NCBI GenBank assembly: GCA_034638255.1
Contig: JAWPGT010000006.1
Coordinates: 372,001-436,000 of the forward strand
DNA from: Coprinus comatus
Lineage: Eukaryota > Basidiomycota > Agaricomycetes > Agaricales > Agaricaceae
Direction: 5' to 3'
Length of the DNA stretch: 64,000 bases
Shown here one piece after another: positions 1-15,944 of this stretch. The number at the start of each line of letters is the position of its first letter. Position 1 is the first letter of the stretch. The notes beneath the pieces are model-generated. The model was not told the DNA's origin. It searched no databases and was given only the letters and a program-made list of their open reading frames with translations. The position numbers and the translations under genes were made by a program.

Positions 1-1708
1 CAGGGACATCCACCTCCGAACGGAGGAACCTCATCTTGTTCCAGATTCTTCCAATAATACCCTTCCAACCCACAACGGTGGAACCTGCACCAGGTGCATG
101 AGCCTACTATGAACCAAGCTTTATCATGTTGGTGTCACCGGTGTCCTCAAATAAGGATACAGGTGAAGGTTAGCATAACCTAGTATTACAACCGCCTACA
201 ACTACACGAAACAATTGGACCCTGGAATACGTAAATTGAATATAGCATCCAAAATGACACCCATCTTGGACTCGAAAGCGATGGAGTTTTTTCAACAAAC
301 CGAGAGAATTATAACAGCGCATACCACCCACTAGATTATAATATATCTCCTATGTTTTACTCTGCACCAGAGGCCTAGAAACATTCATCTTCATGCAGAA
401 TCAGAAGGAACCTGCTGGACAGCAACAACCTCAAGTTCATAGCGGATGCCTTTGAATATTCAGTTTTTCGGCAAGTATAAAAATGATATCTCGTTTCTGT
501 CCATGAAAGTAGCGGCGCAGAGAGACGTTCTAGTGTAAATGAGTGAAAAATATGGATAAAAAAAGCTTGTGGTTACGGCTTCGATGACATGCTCTGCAAT
601 TGCCGGTGAGAAAAATATTTAAATTGAATAAGTGTGGAGCTGGCCTTATGGCTGTATGGGAAACGGATAGTAGTGTAAAATTTTATCCTTAGTTTTACAC
701 CACCATGTTCACCGGTAAAACTCCGCCATTCCTCGTGAATAGTGCAATCCTGAGGTTGGGACACCACTGGGCCCTCGCAACCCTAGCGAGCAACTCGTTT
801 TTCAGAGGCGAAAAATAACAGAGTCTGAATTTGACTAACAGCTAGTAATAGATATATGTTTTGTTATACATACAACTTATTACAGTTGAACCACATTATC
901 GGAGTTTGCCGATTAATTAGGAGATTCCGGGGGTTCCCTAATCCGGTCACTTTGATGTGGCTTCATACTAGGGTGATGTAAACAATTGTCGTCCAATTGT
1001 TGACTTGAGTAAACAACAAAGGTCGTTTACCAGGGTTGATTACACGAGTAGACAATGGTTATTAACATTTATTACAACCATTGTTCATACATGCATTCCC
1101 GCCAGTCCAAAAATCGACATATAACAAAGAACCGAAAACTGATCCACAGACAAGTGTTCAAACAAATCCAAGATGTGAAGTTATTAATAATCTCTCGAGT
1201 CAATTGACATATTATTCATTTTCGGCCTATTTCAGTCGTTCTTGTACTTCCCTACGCCATGGTAACTCCCATTCGTTCATTATCACACCCCAGAACACCT
1301 TGTCATCTTGGCGGTTGAATACATCTACCCGTTCAGGAACATTATCATCACATGGATTTACTGAGGTTTCGCGGGGCTTTTATTTGAGCAGATTTCAGCA
1401 GAGGGATGAAGGTCACTGAAAAATACCTCCTATCCCGCAACATGTCAACGGATATGTTTCACTGGAAGAAAGAACTTCACGGAAGGGGCTCCAGATTAGG
1501 GTTAAATTTTCCCATGGAGTACTTACTTCCCTTCTGCTGTGAATGAGGTATCGGTCCGGCGGCAAAATTGCGGGGTAATCCTGGATATCTATAACCCAAG
1601 TGAAAGCAGTTCCAATGTTGGCAGGACGGCCCCCATTTAAAAAGCATTGTTTGAAGAATCCAACTTCTACCTTCTTTTCCCCCCCTTCAAACCGCAAACA
1701 CCAATAAA
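1..1708. other. Intergenic, no gene recognised
   Basis: No reading frame here shows a recognisable domain or a splice-consistent gene. The stretch is AT-rich with scattered stops. Short open frames around 1081-1419 (+) and 1413-1727 (-) have no family features, and the second overlaps the 5' end of the reductase gene. The last few hundred bases presumably hold that gene's promoter. Confidence 0.6.
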
Positions 1709-2894
1709 ATGTCTCCCATCCCAACAATCAAGCTCAGCTCTGGCTATGAGATGCCTCAGGTTGGGTAAGTTAAACATCTTTACAACTCGATCCTTCTAGA
1801 TCTCTTAATCTATGGTATTGAATTATGGCAGATTCGGATTATGGAAGGTTCCTAATGATGCCACTCCTGATACTGTCTACAACGCGATCAAGGCTGGCTA
1901 TCGCCTTTTCGATGGTGCCTTTGGTATGATTCTTAGCTTCCATGTACCAAACCATGTTGATGTTCCTTATCAGATTATGGTAATGAGAAAGAGGCCGGAA
2001 TGGGTATCAAACGTGCCATCGATGACGGCCTAGTCAAGCGCGAAGACCTCTTCATTACTTCTAAACTTTGGAACACCTTCCATGAGAAAAGTCGTGTTGA
2101 ACCTATCGTCCGCAAGCAACTCAAATGGTGGGGTCTCGAGTACGCACTTTTAATCTTCATCACCATGGTATCTTATCTAACATTTCCAACAACACAGATA
2201 CTTCGATCTCTACTTGATTCATTTCCCTGTTGCTCTGGAATATGTTGATCCTGAAGTCTCATTCCCATCAGGATGGAAGAACCTCAAGGACCAAATCGTT
2301 GAAATCCCAGTTCCCATCCAAGAGACTTGGCAAGCCGTCGAGTCTCTCGTTGATGCAGGCCTTGCTCGTTCCATTGGTGTTTCCAATTTCCAAGGATCCC
2401 TCGTTATGGATCTCCTTCGCTACGCCCGCATTCGTCCCGCTGCTCTTCAAGTAGAACTCCACCCCTACCTTGCCCAGCCCAACCTCGTTCGCCTTGCTAA
2501 GCAAGAGAACATTGCCATTACTGCATACTCCTCCTTCGGGCCCCAAAGTTTCATCGAGCTTGGATGGGAGAAATCCAAAGCACAACCATTATTCACCCAC
2601 CCTGTCACTACCAAAATCGCAAAAGCTCATGGAAGGACACCGGCGCAGGTCCTCCTTCGATGGGCTACTCAACGTGGTCTTGCTGTTATTCCTAAGAGCA
2701 ACCATCCTGAGCGTTTGATCCAGAATCTCGATTCAGTTGCTTTTGATCTTACTTCTGAGGAACTCGCAGAAATATCCTCACTGGACCAAAACTTGAGGTT
2801 CAATGACCCTGTCGACGTAAGTCTTCTAAAGCCAGTCACGCATCACATCTAACATGTTCAACAGTATCTTGACACCCTCCATATCTTTTCCTGA
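1709..2894 (+). CDS. NAD(P)H-dependent D-xylose reductase-like aldo-keto reductase
   Basis: Cytosolic aldo-keto reductase, most like fungal xylose reductases, which reduce D-xylose and other aldoses to polyols. The start [19 protein letters not shown] begins at 1709. Five exons are joined by introns at about 1765-1829, 1925-1974, 2140-2197 and 2818-2866. After splicing, GYRLFDGAF joins DYGNEKEAG, which carries the catalytic tyrosine. Further along are the strand motif [10 protein letters not shown], the GVSNFQ motif and the cofactor loop [13 protein letters not shown]. That loop holds the Lys-Ser-Asn and Arg used by xylose reductases for NADPH/NADH binding. The last exon gives YLDTLHIFS and a stop, close to the family C-terminus. 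The length, about 320 residues, is normal. The exact sugar specificity is inferred; another aldose or glycerol reductase of the same family is possible. Confidence 0.9.
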
Positions 2895-3158
2895 GCCACA
2901 AATTGACATGTATTTTTATATATTATAAAATAGTCCTGTTTTGAACGCGTTGTATGAATTAAAATTCCAGCTTTTCACTCTTAAAGATCACACGTTAAGA
3001 TAACAAATTCAACATATGAGCCAGGGTAACTATGTAGATTCCAACATTACAATCAATCTATTTATGAAAAACCGAGTCCATGGATCAAAAGTACAGTAGT
3101 TGTGTCCGTTTAAAAACGATTTTCGTAAGGGGTTTCCACGATAATTGTGGGAGGAAGT

Positions 3159-5657
<2,499 letters not shown>

Positions 5658-6348
5658 GATTAACTAGTAGGGGAAGAAAAGCTGCACTGGATGTGAGATC
5701 AGGCCTGCACTGTGTAATGGAACGACAACGGACCTTGAGAGATATGGGTGGAAGACGCGTAATGGAGAGATGGGAAGCAGATGAGTCGATGGACAATTTA
5801 TATACCTCTCTCATATTGATTCTGGGGTTGGACAAATATGAACAAACACCGTCCCAGCATAGCCTCTCAACGCGGCAAGCTCTTGATCGCCCTTGCAGTT
5901 GTACTGCCTTTCAGTAGAGATAGAATCCTTTGTATGTAACAGTCTGGTAGTAATGTATGTATATTGTTTGAGTAAATCGCTGTGTCAACCAGTAACACAG
6001 CATCAGGCCCTGAGCGCTATCTGAGGTTCACTCCCTGGCCCCTGGGGCGGTTCATTCTTCCACGCGATCGAAATGAAGTCTGGGCGCGTAACCACCGTTT
6101 CCTAACAATGTGTTTTGAAACAGAAACCCACAAAAATGTACACACAACATGTTTGAGGAAGTCTTTCTTGTTTGTTTCGCTCCCAGATTTACTACGCGAG
6201 AGCGCGTGTTTCACAATCGTTGATATTTTTACGTCTTGCATTGGACATCGGATGCAAATCAATCCCGAATCAATTCCCCTCTACTTACACTGAATACATG
6301 CTTATCAATAACTTTCTTATAAGGTCCCTAAATAGTACGTGATACTCC
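5658..6348. other. Intergenic between GFA1 5' end and the 3' end of the secreted-protein gene
   Basis: This stretch should contain the GFA1 promoter, because GFA1 reads leftward from 5657. No domain-bearing reading frame was found. Short frames near 5982-6293 on both strands have no recognisable feature. Confidence 0.5.
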
Positions 6349-7317
6349 TCAAGCCCAAATCCAGCCACCAATCGATCTACGAACGTGTTCTCCTTCTACT
6401 TGGGCATAACGAAGAGCCCTGGCAAGCCGAGAGCCCTATTATCTTATCAGTTATACTATAACTCAACGTACGAGTTGCCAACTCACGCTTGGAACCCTGT
6501 CATCTGCCACCTTTCCGGCCTCCTATTCACGAAATAATGTTAGCTTGTGATCGACGCCTAGCTTTTCCTTTAGCTGACTTACGTTTCCGGTAGCTGCGTT
6601 CCCAGTGTTCTCTTGGGTAACATCACTAGCAGCTTGTTGTACGACAATGCAATTGCCGAAGCCACCTAAGGTTTCGAAAGACTACACGTGTAGTTGGGTA
6701 TCATTGATCAGGAAATCCTCTCTTCTTCTCTAATTGACAGGTTGATACACTCACGACAAGACACAGATTGCCTGCTTTGCCTCCGGTACATGTTGTACCT
6801 GCAGGAAGAGTAGCAACGATACTTTCAGAGGTCTTGTCTCTTGGAGCCTTTGAAAAATGGTCAGAATTTGCAGGTTTTACATAATGTTAGACATACTGCC
6901 ACTCCATTCTGCGTCACAGTTGCAGCAACGAAATTCTTTCCGGTGCCAGCGGCATCCACTTTCGCAGACACTTGCCTAGATCCATCCCGACCCCTGGCAG
7001 AAACATTAACCGTCATTAACAAACCACCCAAGGTGGACACAGCCGTTGGTCGATCGGAATGAATTAGCTCACCTATTAAAGTTAGTAATGGTTGCAGTGA
7101 ATGTACCATCAGCAGCAGCCTGCACTGGTGTACTGGTGTCTATGGTAGCAGCGACATTAACGCGACGACCACATGGATTAGCAGTTGAAGGCCTCTTGGC
7201 GTCCGATCGTTTTGGTTCTCCTTGGAGTCCCAAGACAGGCGAGATGGCAGCATGGGCTTGCACTTCACAAGCGATGAAAAGGAGAAAAGCGATAGAGATC
7301 CAGACTTTGGCGAACAT
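6349..7317 (-). CDS. Small secreted protein, Gas1/Egh16-like basidiomycete family
   Basis: Predicted extracellular protein. Residues 1-21 (MFAKVWISIAFLLFIACEVQA) form a signal peptide with cleavage before HAAISPVLG. The mature part has NPCGRRVNVAATID, TITNFNR, GRDGSRQVSAKVDAAGTG, FVAATVTQNG, LPAGTTCTGGKAGNLC and GGFGNCIVVQQ, with conserved cysteines. I assembled about six exons with introns near 6994-7070, 6847-6891, 6684-6738, 6535-6589 and 6438-6486, ending SIGGWIWA and stop. The pattern matches a widespread basidiomycete family of small secreted proteins. I relate it to Gas1/Egh16 proteins, linked to appressoria in ascomycetes, from memory only. The biochemical role is unknown. The start is fixed by the signal peptide. 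Confidence 0.72.
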
Positions 7318-10300
7318 TGTAGGGGATGTGGGTTGCAAGATTAGAGCAAAAAGAATATCAAAAGCCGTCAAGGCAAGGAATTTGAAAGTTTAAACTGGTA
7401 TGTGTAACAAAGAGGAAAGGAACCGGTCCTGGAAGAATAGAGAGGAAGAAAAGACTGAGGATAACAATGCATCAGCTCGTTCTTCGTTATAAAGGCCAGG
7501 AAGCCCATATGACTATTTGCTGCTTCTGTAGTTAACCGACGGCATCCATGCAACATGATCCTTGTTCTCACCCCGGTCGAGCAACTTGTGATGCATCGAT
7601 GTATATTGAACTGATATATCGATAACTGATGTCCTGTCGACGCTTTGCTCTCACAACTTATTTTTTGCTTCGTTTACCTACCCTGGTTATCGAGTGGGAC
7701 GAAGCCATTCAAGGCAATGTATTCGTCCACAGTATAGTTAATCCGAGGGCTCTCACAGATTTCACCAACTAAACTAAGTTGTCCTATATAAATAAATATC
7801 CATCAATATCATTAGTGACCGACTCATCACCAACCTTCGGAAAATGTCGAAGTTGTTCATCTTTGACAACTCTCTGACGGGTACTTGCAACAACAATCGA
7901 AGATGTTGGGCATGTGTCTTGTAATGGCGACGAATCATGGCATGAGTTATTGTTAGTAGTGGACATAGTATAACTGATACATTATGATACGCAAAGCACT
8001 GACTCAATGACATAGTGAGAAAAAATCACCAATATGTCAGAGCTCGGCTGGGGTATCCCCACATGTTGATTTTTCTGTCAAGCTGATCAATCAATCGAGA
8101 CTATGTATTTTCACCAGAAGTAAATAGTATCAATTAGAGAAGGCAGCAATCGTGGGCCATCTTGGTATTCGTGGGCGACAAACTCACCCCTAACACACTG
8201 TCGAAATTTAACTTAGTATACAAATGCAACCAGCATCCATGGTGATCGTGGTGGTTACCATTTTCACTTACCGGTGAGTATTGGCCTTTCTCCACTGAAG
8301 CCATAGTTCGGAGTAGCAAAGAAGAAACGCGGTAAAAATAAACTCCTTCTCAGACTATCTCTAGACTCCGTAATGATTTTACCGCGAAGAATCAATAAGC
8401 CAGGTGATGTCACATGGGGTGACCCAACACAGCAGTTTAATTGTACTCCCTAACACACAATTCGTGACCAACGACGACAAGCGTATCAGCCAACCCGAGA
8501 TGCCTTTTCAGTGAGTTTTCGGAGAACAACTTGCATAACTGTCCACTAAACAGATGTGACTTAGCTTCCAAGGTCCTCGTATCACTCGTAAGATACATTC
8601 AATGTCTGGAACTGAAGTACTAAAATACTTATATATATCGCCGTCAGACACGCATAAACGTCGAACTATAATACCTGGGTAGGTCATTTACAATTCCACA
8701 AAATCAATCACAGTGGCACATATGTATTCACCGTGCCAGTTTCCTCTATGTGACCTTCATCGGTTTCAAACCCAAGTTTTCCATCCAGTTGGGAAGGCAT
8801 GTTCACATTAACTAAATAATATTTGCACATGCATGTGAGTTCTTATATGGTTGGGTTGGACATGATTATCATAGAAATAACCAGGGTTTTCTTTTCTGTT
8901 AGTCCTTCAACGCTTCAATTTTTACGTGTCGCACATGCATTATATTCAATTGCCTCATGGCCTCATGCCTTGTTTCATTTTCTTTGTTTACATTTGTTCC
9001 TCTATATCTTGAAAATTGGCTTGTGTAAAACACAGAGGTGCACGCGCAAGCGAAATCAGCCAGCGCTAGTGAAAGCCCAAACTAGAGTGATGCCTTGCCA
9101 ATTCAATAAGTGTCGCGAACGTTGACTATGGATTCCCACGTCTTCTGGAACCTTGCAATTTCTTGTTTTTGGGATTCTGCGATGCGCATGATATCGAAGT
9201 TAAAAACACCATTCCTGCGGCTTGTATGTCTCTCTTGTCATTTTCGTTTATCGCTTGACGCCGATCTCAAGCTTGTAGCCTCTTACTGCCAGCGGTACAG
9301 CTTTATACACCGTAAGTCAAGTCTTCCAGGTCATATCGTTCGACAGATATCTATGGAAGTATGGAGCACAAACAACCCCTATTCGTAGTTCCACATTATC
9401 AACGCACCATGACGATATACGGATGTAGAACCGAAGAACCCTTAATCAAACTTCAAGGCCCGGGGCAACATGCCTCATGAGTCGGCGGGATGCTCATAGG
9501 TGAGATACAGATTGGGTACAAGCTTGATGCCAAGATTGAAACGCTGACATGGACAAAATGGATGCCTCAACCACCGGACGCCACTTGGATTTACATACAC
9601 AAAGCACACATATATTGCGAGAGAACTATGGTTTCAGCTCGCACCTCTCTCGGCTGGTCACATCTCAAATTCAGGTTCATTATAGTTCCACATCTGCTGT
9701 TTAAAGCGATTTCCTCACCATGTGTTTTCGTCAAACCCGAGGAGAATGGATGACGCAGCATATTTTTTTTTTTGGCAAACTTCGGTACCAATGCCTTTTA
9801 TCAGACAGACTTAATATGAGAGTAAACGCGAGAATTTCGATCCAGCTCCTCAAGACCCTTTTCACAGATTTCGAAGCTTTGGAGGCCAACTGGTCTGGTT
9901 CGTTTTGATCGAGTATTCCAATTTGATCTACTCACGGTCAAAGTAGCAACAGTAGGGCAATAGAGCTGTCAAGCGGGTTAGATTTTGGTGAGAATTTACA
10001 AGATTTTTGCAAATCTTAATCATCTACGATTTAGGTCTCCAAGGCTCAGACTGTCGAACGTTACCCAAGTTCTCCGAGTCAAATATTTGTGTCACTACGG
10101 CGCAAAAAGTGACTCGGAGACTATGATCCATTATTTTGGTTACTTGAACAATTTAAATGATCAAGCCAACCACAGGTGAAGCTATTGGATACATATATAT
10201 TCAAGTAATACTTACCTTTATCTCTCCATAGTCGGTCTTCTGCCGGACCAATGTACCGAGCATATATTTGATATATGAAGCATCCACTCTCCGTTCCCTC

Positions 10301-10411
10301 CACGTGATCGGGGGTTGGAAAGGTTGCATCCATTGCCACCCATTCCCCCATCATGCATCAAACCTCATAACCTACGCAAGAACCACTTCATTTCGTTTGT
10401 TAGCCCTTGAA
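7318..10411. other. About 3.1 kb gene-poor stretch
   Basis: Only short frames occur (for example 8823-9125 and 9110-9388 on +, 7774-8013 on -). None has a recognisable domain, a convincing start or usable splice joins. No terminal inverted repeats, long terminal repeats or reverse-transcriptase motifs were seen by eye. It may hold regulatory DNA for the flanking genes or decayed sequence. Confidence 0.5.
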
Positions 10412-11343
10412 ATGGTCGACCTTCCGCGGTTCCGCTTTAACGACCTTCCACTCGAGCTTCAACGTGAAGTTTTCGTGCTTGGTGCATGTGAAGACACGCC
10501 GAATGCTCTCCGTCTCACTCTTGTTTCTAGTACAACGAACAAGTGGTTCGTTGGAATTGTCACAATACATTATATTCTGACATTATCTTTAGGGTATCTC
10601 CAATAATCTACAACATTATTACTCTAGGATCGTCGGACATGGAATCATTTATGCGGACGCTCGACTCGAAACCCTCCACCTTCTTCGCTACGCACGTAAA
10701 ATGCCTTTGCCTCTCTGTATCTGTAGATTCAAGTGATGCAGCACGACTACTCTCCATTTGTACTGGTGTCAAGTTTCTTGCTTTCTGGTTGGATTACCTT
10801 CACTTGTCCACCGAGGGCGCATTTTCGTTTTCCCGCTTATTTTCCTCTCTCTCGTTGCACAGACTCTCCCTCGAAATTGAACACCTACAGGATTTATGTA
10901 CACATTCACTTCCAGCACAACCGACGACCGATAGTACCGATACCAAGTGGTGCTCTGACCTTACGCACCTAGATATTATTTTTTGGGATCAGGCCCACTT
11001 GGAAGGAGGAGAAAAATTTCCTGATTTGGGTCAGCTACCCTCCCTAACCCATGTAGGACTGTGGCATCCACACGGACCCATTGGCGAGCTCGTCGTGAGT
11101 CGGCTACTAGATTCTTGCGAAAAGCTTAGAATCCTCCTCGTGGTGGTTGATGAACATGACCTTGTGGACCACCCCACTCCATCCGACCGTCGCGTCGTTT
11201 TGATGCCTTATCCAGCAACGGTTGTGCAAGATTGGGAAGCATCATATCGCGGACGGTCTAGTACTTGGTCAAGGGCGGAGGAGGCGCTTTTAGCGAATGT
11301 ACCAACCCGAACAATATCAGGTGGGACTTCTTGTTGCTGCTGA
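10412..11343 (+). CDS. F-box-like/leucine-rich protein
   Basis: Probable substrate-recognition protein of SCF ubiquitin ligases, typical of expanded Agaricomycete F-box-like families. The start MVDLPRFRFNDLPLELQREV at 10412 carries the F-box-like LPLELQREVF segment, followed by ALRLTLVSS. One intron (about 10542-10590) joins NK to VSPIIYNIITLG. The rest is a weak repeat-like region (HVKCLCLSV, LHRLSLEIEHL, SLTHVGLWHP, EKLRILLVVVD). It ends with a Cys-rich tail and stop at 11341-11343, giving roughly 295 residues. The target protein is unknown. Confidence 0.68.
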
Positions 11344-12102
11344 GCTGTAGTCATTGATTGACAGTGACACGTCGTCCAGGCTAGAGTAAGTACTGTCGTT
11401 ATAACGCAGCCGTAGATCACCGCCGACATGTTTATTTAAAAGTCTGCCATGTATGAAATGCAGAACAGATGATTGCAATTTTCTACTCGGTCCGATTTGT
11501 AAGGGACACCCCTGCCAAAATCTACATACCCACCCACATATTTTAGTAGAAACATCCCACCGTACATAACACCCAGCCGTTGTATTTGATATCCTCAATG
11601 GTCTCTAACATTAAGAAGCCAGAGTCTCCACAAGAGGAGCCCTTTCGATCTCCTCGGTCCTACGTTGCTACAGACTCTGGTCCGTTCGCAAATTAGATCG
11701 ATGGAACGTGTTCCTGATGAACGGGAGCGAAGGTGAGGCCGAGTGTTCTGATTCACCGCCAAACAAGTTGGATAGTGGAACATCAGATGAAGATTTCTCT
11801 GTTCAATTGGCAACCCTGGGGCTACATTTAGACTCACTGTAAATTTATGCCACTGTTCTCGCTGTGATGATGATCAGAAATGTTGTAAGAAACACGCTTC
11901 TACACTGGAATGTCCTAACTTGGCTCCAAGACTGTCTGTGTCATTCAACCCTAGCAGGCACTTATAATGAACCGAATGCACCCATGTGGTTCAGCTAGGG
12001 CCAGCCTGGATGATGCAAAAATATTGCAGTAATTAACCCCGTGATCTTTGATGCAGGTATACGGTGCTATTTATATCAAATTCATATCACCCCTCGATCA
12101 TC
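11344..12102. other. Intergenic between two F-box-like genes
   Basis: No gene is recognised. Short minus-strand frames (11317-11598, 11595-11837) lack domain features. A short pyrimidine-rich leader precedes the ATG at 12103. Confidence 0.5.
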
Positions 12103-13657
12103 ATGTCATCACCACCACCTTCCAGGCCATCCAGAGCGTCAGATCTCCCAGAACCAATCCTCCAGCACATATTCAGATACACCTATCACGCAGAACCATA
12201 CACCACTCGCTACCAGCTCCTATGGTCTTTTAGTCTAGTGTGCTCATCATGGCGATACCCAGCTCAGAAAGACATCTTCGAAGAGCTCACTATATCGTCT
12301 GAAACACCTCCAGACTTATACGATGCATTAACACCCATTAACTCAGAAGCAGGTACAACAGATGCAGCACTATTAGCGAGGATGAAGACGGGTTTACGCT
12401 TGTCAGGCTACATTCAAAGCCTTGTACTTGTACTCGACGAACACGATGTTCTTCCCGACGAATTCCCCCTATTTCTGGAGGGTCTGACATCCATCCGTGA
12501 ACTATGCTTCCTCGAAGATACCGGAAGAGTTCTATTCCACCAAGGACCACAGAATGTTTCCCAACCTCTTGTCTCTGCACTCCTCAAAGTCTTTCGACTA
12601 CCATCACTCAAAACTCTAACAATGGAACCTGCTGGTGCTCAAGGAGTCCCCCTATCCTTTATTCCTTGTTGTCCAAATCTCGAACAACTAGTTATTGGAT
12701 GCGATCCGAAGAATATACGCAGAGGCGAAGAGCTCATATGTAGTTGTTCACTCTGTCAAGTCGACTTGAAAGCACATTGGAGTGGTCGAACTCTAGATTT
12801 GCAAAAACTCACAATTCGGGGTGGCTCCGACCAAATAGTCGCTTTTACAGACAAAGTCATTCGGGAACCGGAATATCAACTTTCACTACAAAATATTCGT
12901 GAAATGACGCTGGGATTCATGGATGGATATCCTCAAAGTGAGGCGGCGGGTGCCATACTTGCTCTTGGAAGCACAGTAGAGGTTCTTACGTTTATGTTCG
13001 ATAGTAGACCAGATCGTAAGTCGCAGCTATTTTCATTGATTACTACCTAATTTTATTCACACTTAACAAGCCAAAAGGAGGGGCAATCGTAAATTCAACC
13101 TCAAAACTTCACATATACAAAGTCTTACCAATCTTCGCTCTCTTGAAGTCATTCATACCGGATTCCATCGTTTCACACGTGTTGTTTCTAGCAATCATCG
13201 TGCTAGCCTTCAACTTGGTGGTGGTAATGGAGGTGGTGGAGGACGTGATCAACGTCGTTTATCAACAAATGCGCTTTTACATGGTGGTCGAGCACAACCT
13301 AATCCAGAGTCCGAATACCTTCTCGCTATTGAAAAACCACTTTCGGAATGGATTCTTCCTCTCCTAGAACGTCTACCACGACCAGATAAATTACGACGTA
13401 TCAAAATACCAGTCGGTTTACCATCATATGAAACGATTTTATCCCGTGGAGCTATATCTGCTGTGGTGCCTGATAATATTGATATTGGAGTTAAGGATGC
13501 ACGATGGGCAGTGGATGATTTGGCCGCGACTAGATTTAGGAATTTAGAAGAGGTTAGGATATTTATCCCGTCAGTGGAAGAGGTTAAACCGGTTATTGTT
13601 GATCAATTTCCGAAGTTGAAGGAAAGGAGTGTTTTGACTACTGACCGCGGAGGTTGA
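12103..13657 (+). CDS. F-box-like/leucine-rich protein
   Basis: Second F-box-like gene, in the same orientation as its upstream neighbour. It starts MSSPPPSRPSRASDLPEPIL. The F-box-like segment is LPEPILQHIFRYTY followed by SLVCSSWRYPAQKDIFEEL. The middle shows leucine-rich spacing: LRLSGYIQSLVLVLDEHD, LPSLKTLTME, CPNLEQLVIGCDP, LDLQKLTIRGG. A 54-nt intron (about 13018-13071, GTAAGT to AAG) shifts into the frame with QSLTNLRSLEVIHTGFHRF and a Gly-rich stretch, ending FPKLKERSVLTTDRGG. The protein is near 500 residues. It is similar in style but not obviously a recent duplicate of the gene at 10412. The substrate is unknown. Confidence 0.72.
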
Positions 13658-14152
13658 AATTTTGAGGGAGAGGATCGGGAGATTAGTAAGAGGCTAAATA
13701 GAAATGGGAGAGAGCTGGTGCTTTTGCCGTTCCGAAGTCACTGCCCGACTTTGCCCCTTTTTTCTCCTCTGTACTGGCATCATGGGCCCAGTAATTGGGC
13801 CTCATACTAACTAGTGTAACCATTTCCCAGCCCGACTTTCTTGGATTGGTCGTATAGGTCGCGGATTATGGGAAGGGGGAATTATATATCGTTGAACGAT
13901 TATTGCATATGGAGCTCCTGGAGAGTAGTTTTTTTTTTTTGCTTGATTTAATTATATATAACATATGTCGTCACTATAACTCTATCGACTTGTATAGATT
14001 TACACTGCTTGATTTTTTGTACTTTGGAATCAAAAGATAATCTAGAGCCACAACGCAGGCTATTAGGTATAGTACAAGAACACTCTTGGGAATCTATAAT
14101 ACATGACACATCCTACCAATCCCACTCACTTGATATACTACGATGCAAGTAG
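13658..14152. other. Intergenic region between convergent genes
   Basis: This is the 3' region of the F-box-like gene (+) and of the lipase gene (-). It has a T-run near 13930 and AT-rich sequence. No gene was seen. Confidence 0.5.
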
Positions 14153-15944
14153 TTATCTCAATTTTGAACAAAAAGCAAGATATCGTTCTTTCCATCCATC
14201 CTTCATTTCAAATTTCAATTCAGAGTCCTGGCCTGCTGTTTTATTAGATATAGTTTTCATTTTATTAGACCAAAAACCAGATTTGATCAACCATTGTGTT
14301 TTTCGTAAAAATCCTTCGAGATCACGTTCGTTATAATAGTTATGACCTCCTCGCGGATATAAAAATGTTGATTCTGTTGGTTGTTTCAAGTTATTCGTAT
14401 CTGTAGTAGTTGTCGTATTACCCGGGGTATTATCGGTATTGTTATTTGATACTATATCGTTGGGAGAGGAAGTTGAAGAGGGTTTAGTTTGATCTTTCGT
14501 AGGTGGATGATTTCGAATTCGGAAAAGTGTATGTTCTTTTTCACTTGATGGAACTCGATACATTTTGCTGTTCATCGTATATAATGGTTGATAAACGAAA
14601 TGTCTATAACCGAGTTTTGCTGGTGGTAATGCTGGTACACCTGTTCGGTTATTATGTGTGTCGGTTATTGATGATGTCATTGTGTCAATTTTGAGATAAT
14701 GAAATACTGACCATCGTTGTATGCTTTAACAGAGAATTCATTAATTTGAATCTTGTAAGGTGATTCACCTTGATTTTTTAAATGGGTCCAAAAATCAACC
14801 AATGCCTGATTTCCTGCTCTAGGTTCACCGAAAGTGACAATATGAAAGGTTTTGATTGAATTTTTGTGTAGGAATGATTCAGTTGTCGTTGGTTTTCGTG
14901 GTATATCGCTTATAGACTGCAGTTCCTTCGAAAATGTTTGCTCGGGGGTAGGGTCATGTCCGCAGCAGCAGTTAAGGGAATTGAGTAGTTGGGAAAATGA
15001 ACGCGATTGAGGATGTGCAGATTCCGAATTTGGTTTGGTGTTTGATTTTGATTTTGGAGTGAGTGGGGATAAAAGATCAATGGCAAGTAAGTGGGCTACA
15101 GCAGCACCCAAACTATGTCCGGTTAGTATCAATTCTCTCTCAATCGTTACTGTTCCTCCAGTTTCAAGACTGGATGGAGGTGGAAGAAGTAATGCCTCTT
15201 GGAGGTATTGTAAAACGTCGTGCTTGATACCTTGGCAAAGGGACCAAAACCCACTATGAATTGCAGGTAAGTTTGTATCGATTTTGTTGGGTTGAAGAGA
15301 GAAAGAGGTTTTAGTGCGTGGATGAATAGTACGTATAGCACGCAAATCATACAAGGCGAGTTTCACGGAACTAGTGCCAGATATTGAAACTATGATCTGA
15401 TTGCGGATAAGTGTATGATTTGATGAGATGTCCTTGGGTTCGGTTTCGGTTATCCAGCGTGAATACACGGCTACTGGGAGATCGGCTATGGTGCCATTAA
15501 AGCTTTTGATAAGCTTAAGACCGGTGCATGTTGCCCGTGATGAGGAAGAGTCGTAAAATGGAGAGGCGTATGAGTTATACTTGTAAGGTGAGAGCGCGTA
15601 GTATCCTTCCAGGGGAAATTTAGGTTGGTTCATGATGTCGTAGTTGGCTAATAAATGTTCGATCGGAATGGCACTGTACACGACTTCTGCAAACTGCCCT
15701 ATGTTATTTGATTTAGTTATATTAGTGGTCATTGGTATTGAGATAAAATATAATGACCTATTTCGTGTATGAGATTTATTTCGCTGGAGGGTATGAGGTC
15801 ATTGTCGGAGAGTTCATAAGGGGAATATGTCGCGACAACTTTGGCTATCCACCGGAAGTTGAGAAGCTTTTCTGTGGTATACACCCGACGCTGATCTTCT
15901 GTAAGCTTTAACTTTGTTTTTGCATTGCTTTTGAGATTGAGCAT
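14153..15944 (-). CDS. Class 3 lipase (alpha/beta hydrolase)
   Basis: Predicted triacylglycerol-lipase-like hydrolase of the fungal lipase class 3 family. The nucleophile elbow is LILTGHSLGAAVAHLLAIDL, with the catalytic serine in GHSLG. Upstream is IIVSISGTSS, the oxyanion strand. Downstream are HIVTFGEPRAGN and, across an intron near 14646-14713, VKAYND joined to GVPALPP, which supplies the catalytic aspartate region. A histidine in YPRGGHNYYNE is the likely third member of the triad. The start is MLNLKSNAKTKLKLTEDQ; no signal peptide is visible, so secretion is not supported. An intron near 15703-15764 (GTCATT to CATAG) joins HEIG to QFAEVVYS. A Ser/Asn/Thr-rich insert lies between the aspartate and histidine regions. 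The protein is about 550 residues, long for the family. Confidence 0.85.

Noticed and set aside
1413..1727. Minus-strand frame of 104 codons
   Set aside because: It overlaps the promoter and first exon of the reductase gene and shows no domain or splice support.
8823..9388. Two overlapping plus-strand frames as a gene
   Set aside because: Composition is typical of non-coding AT-rich DNA and no phase-consistent intron joins them.
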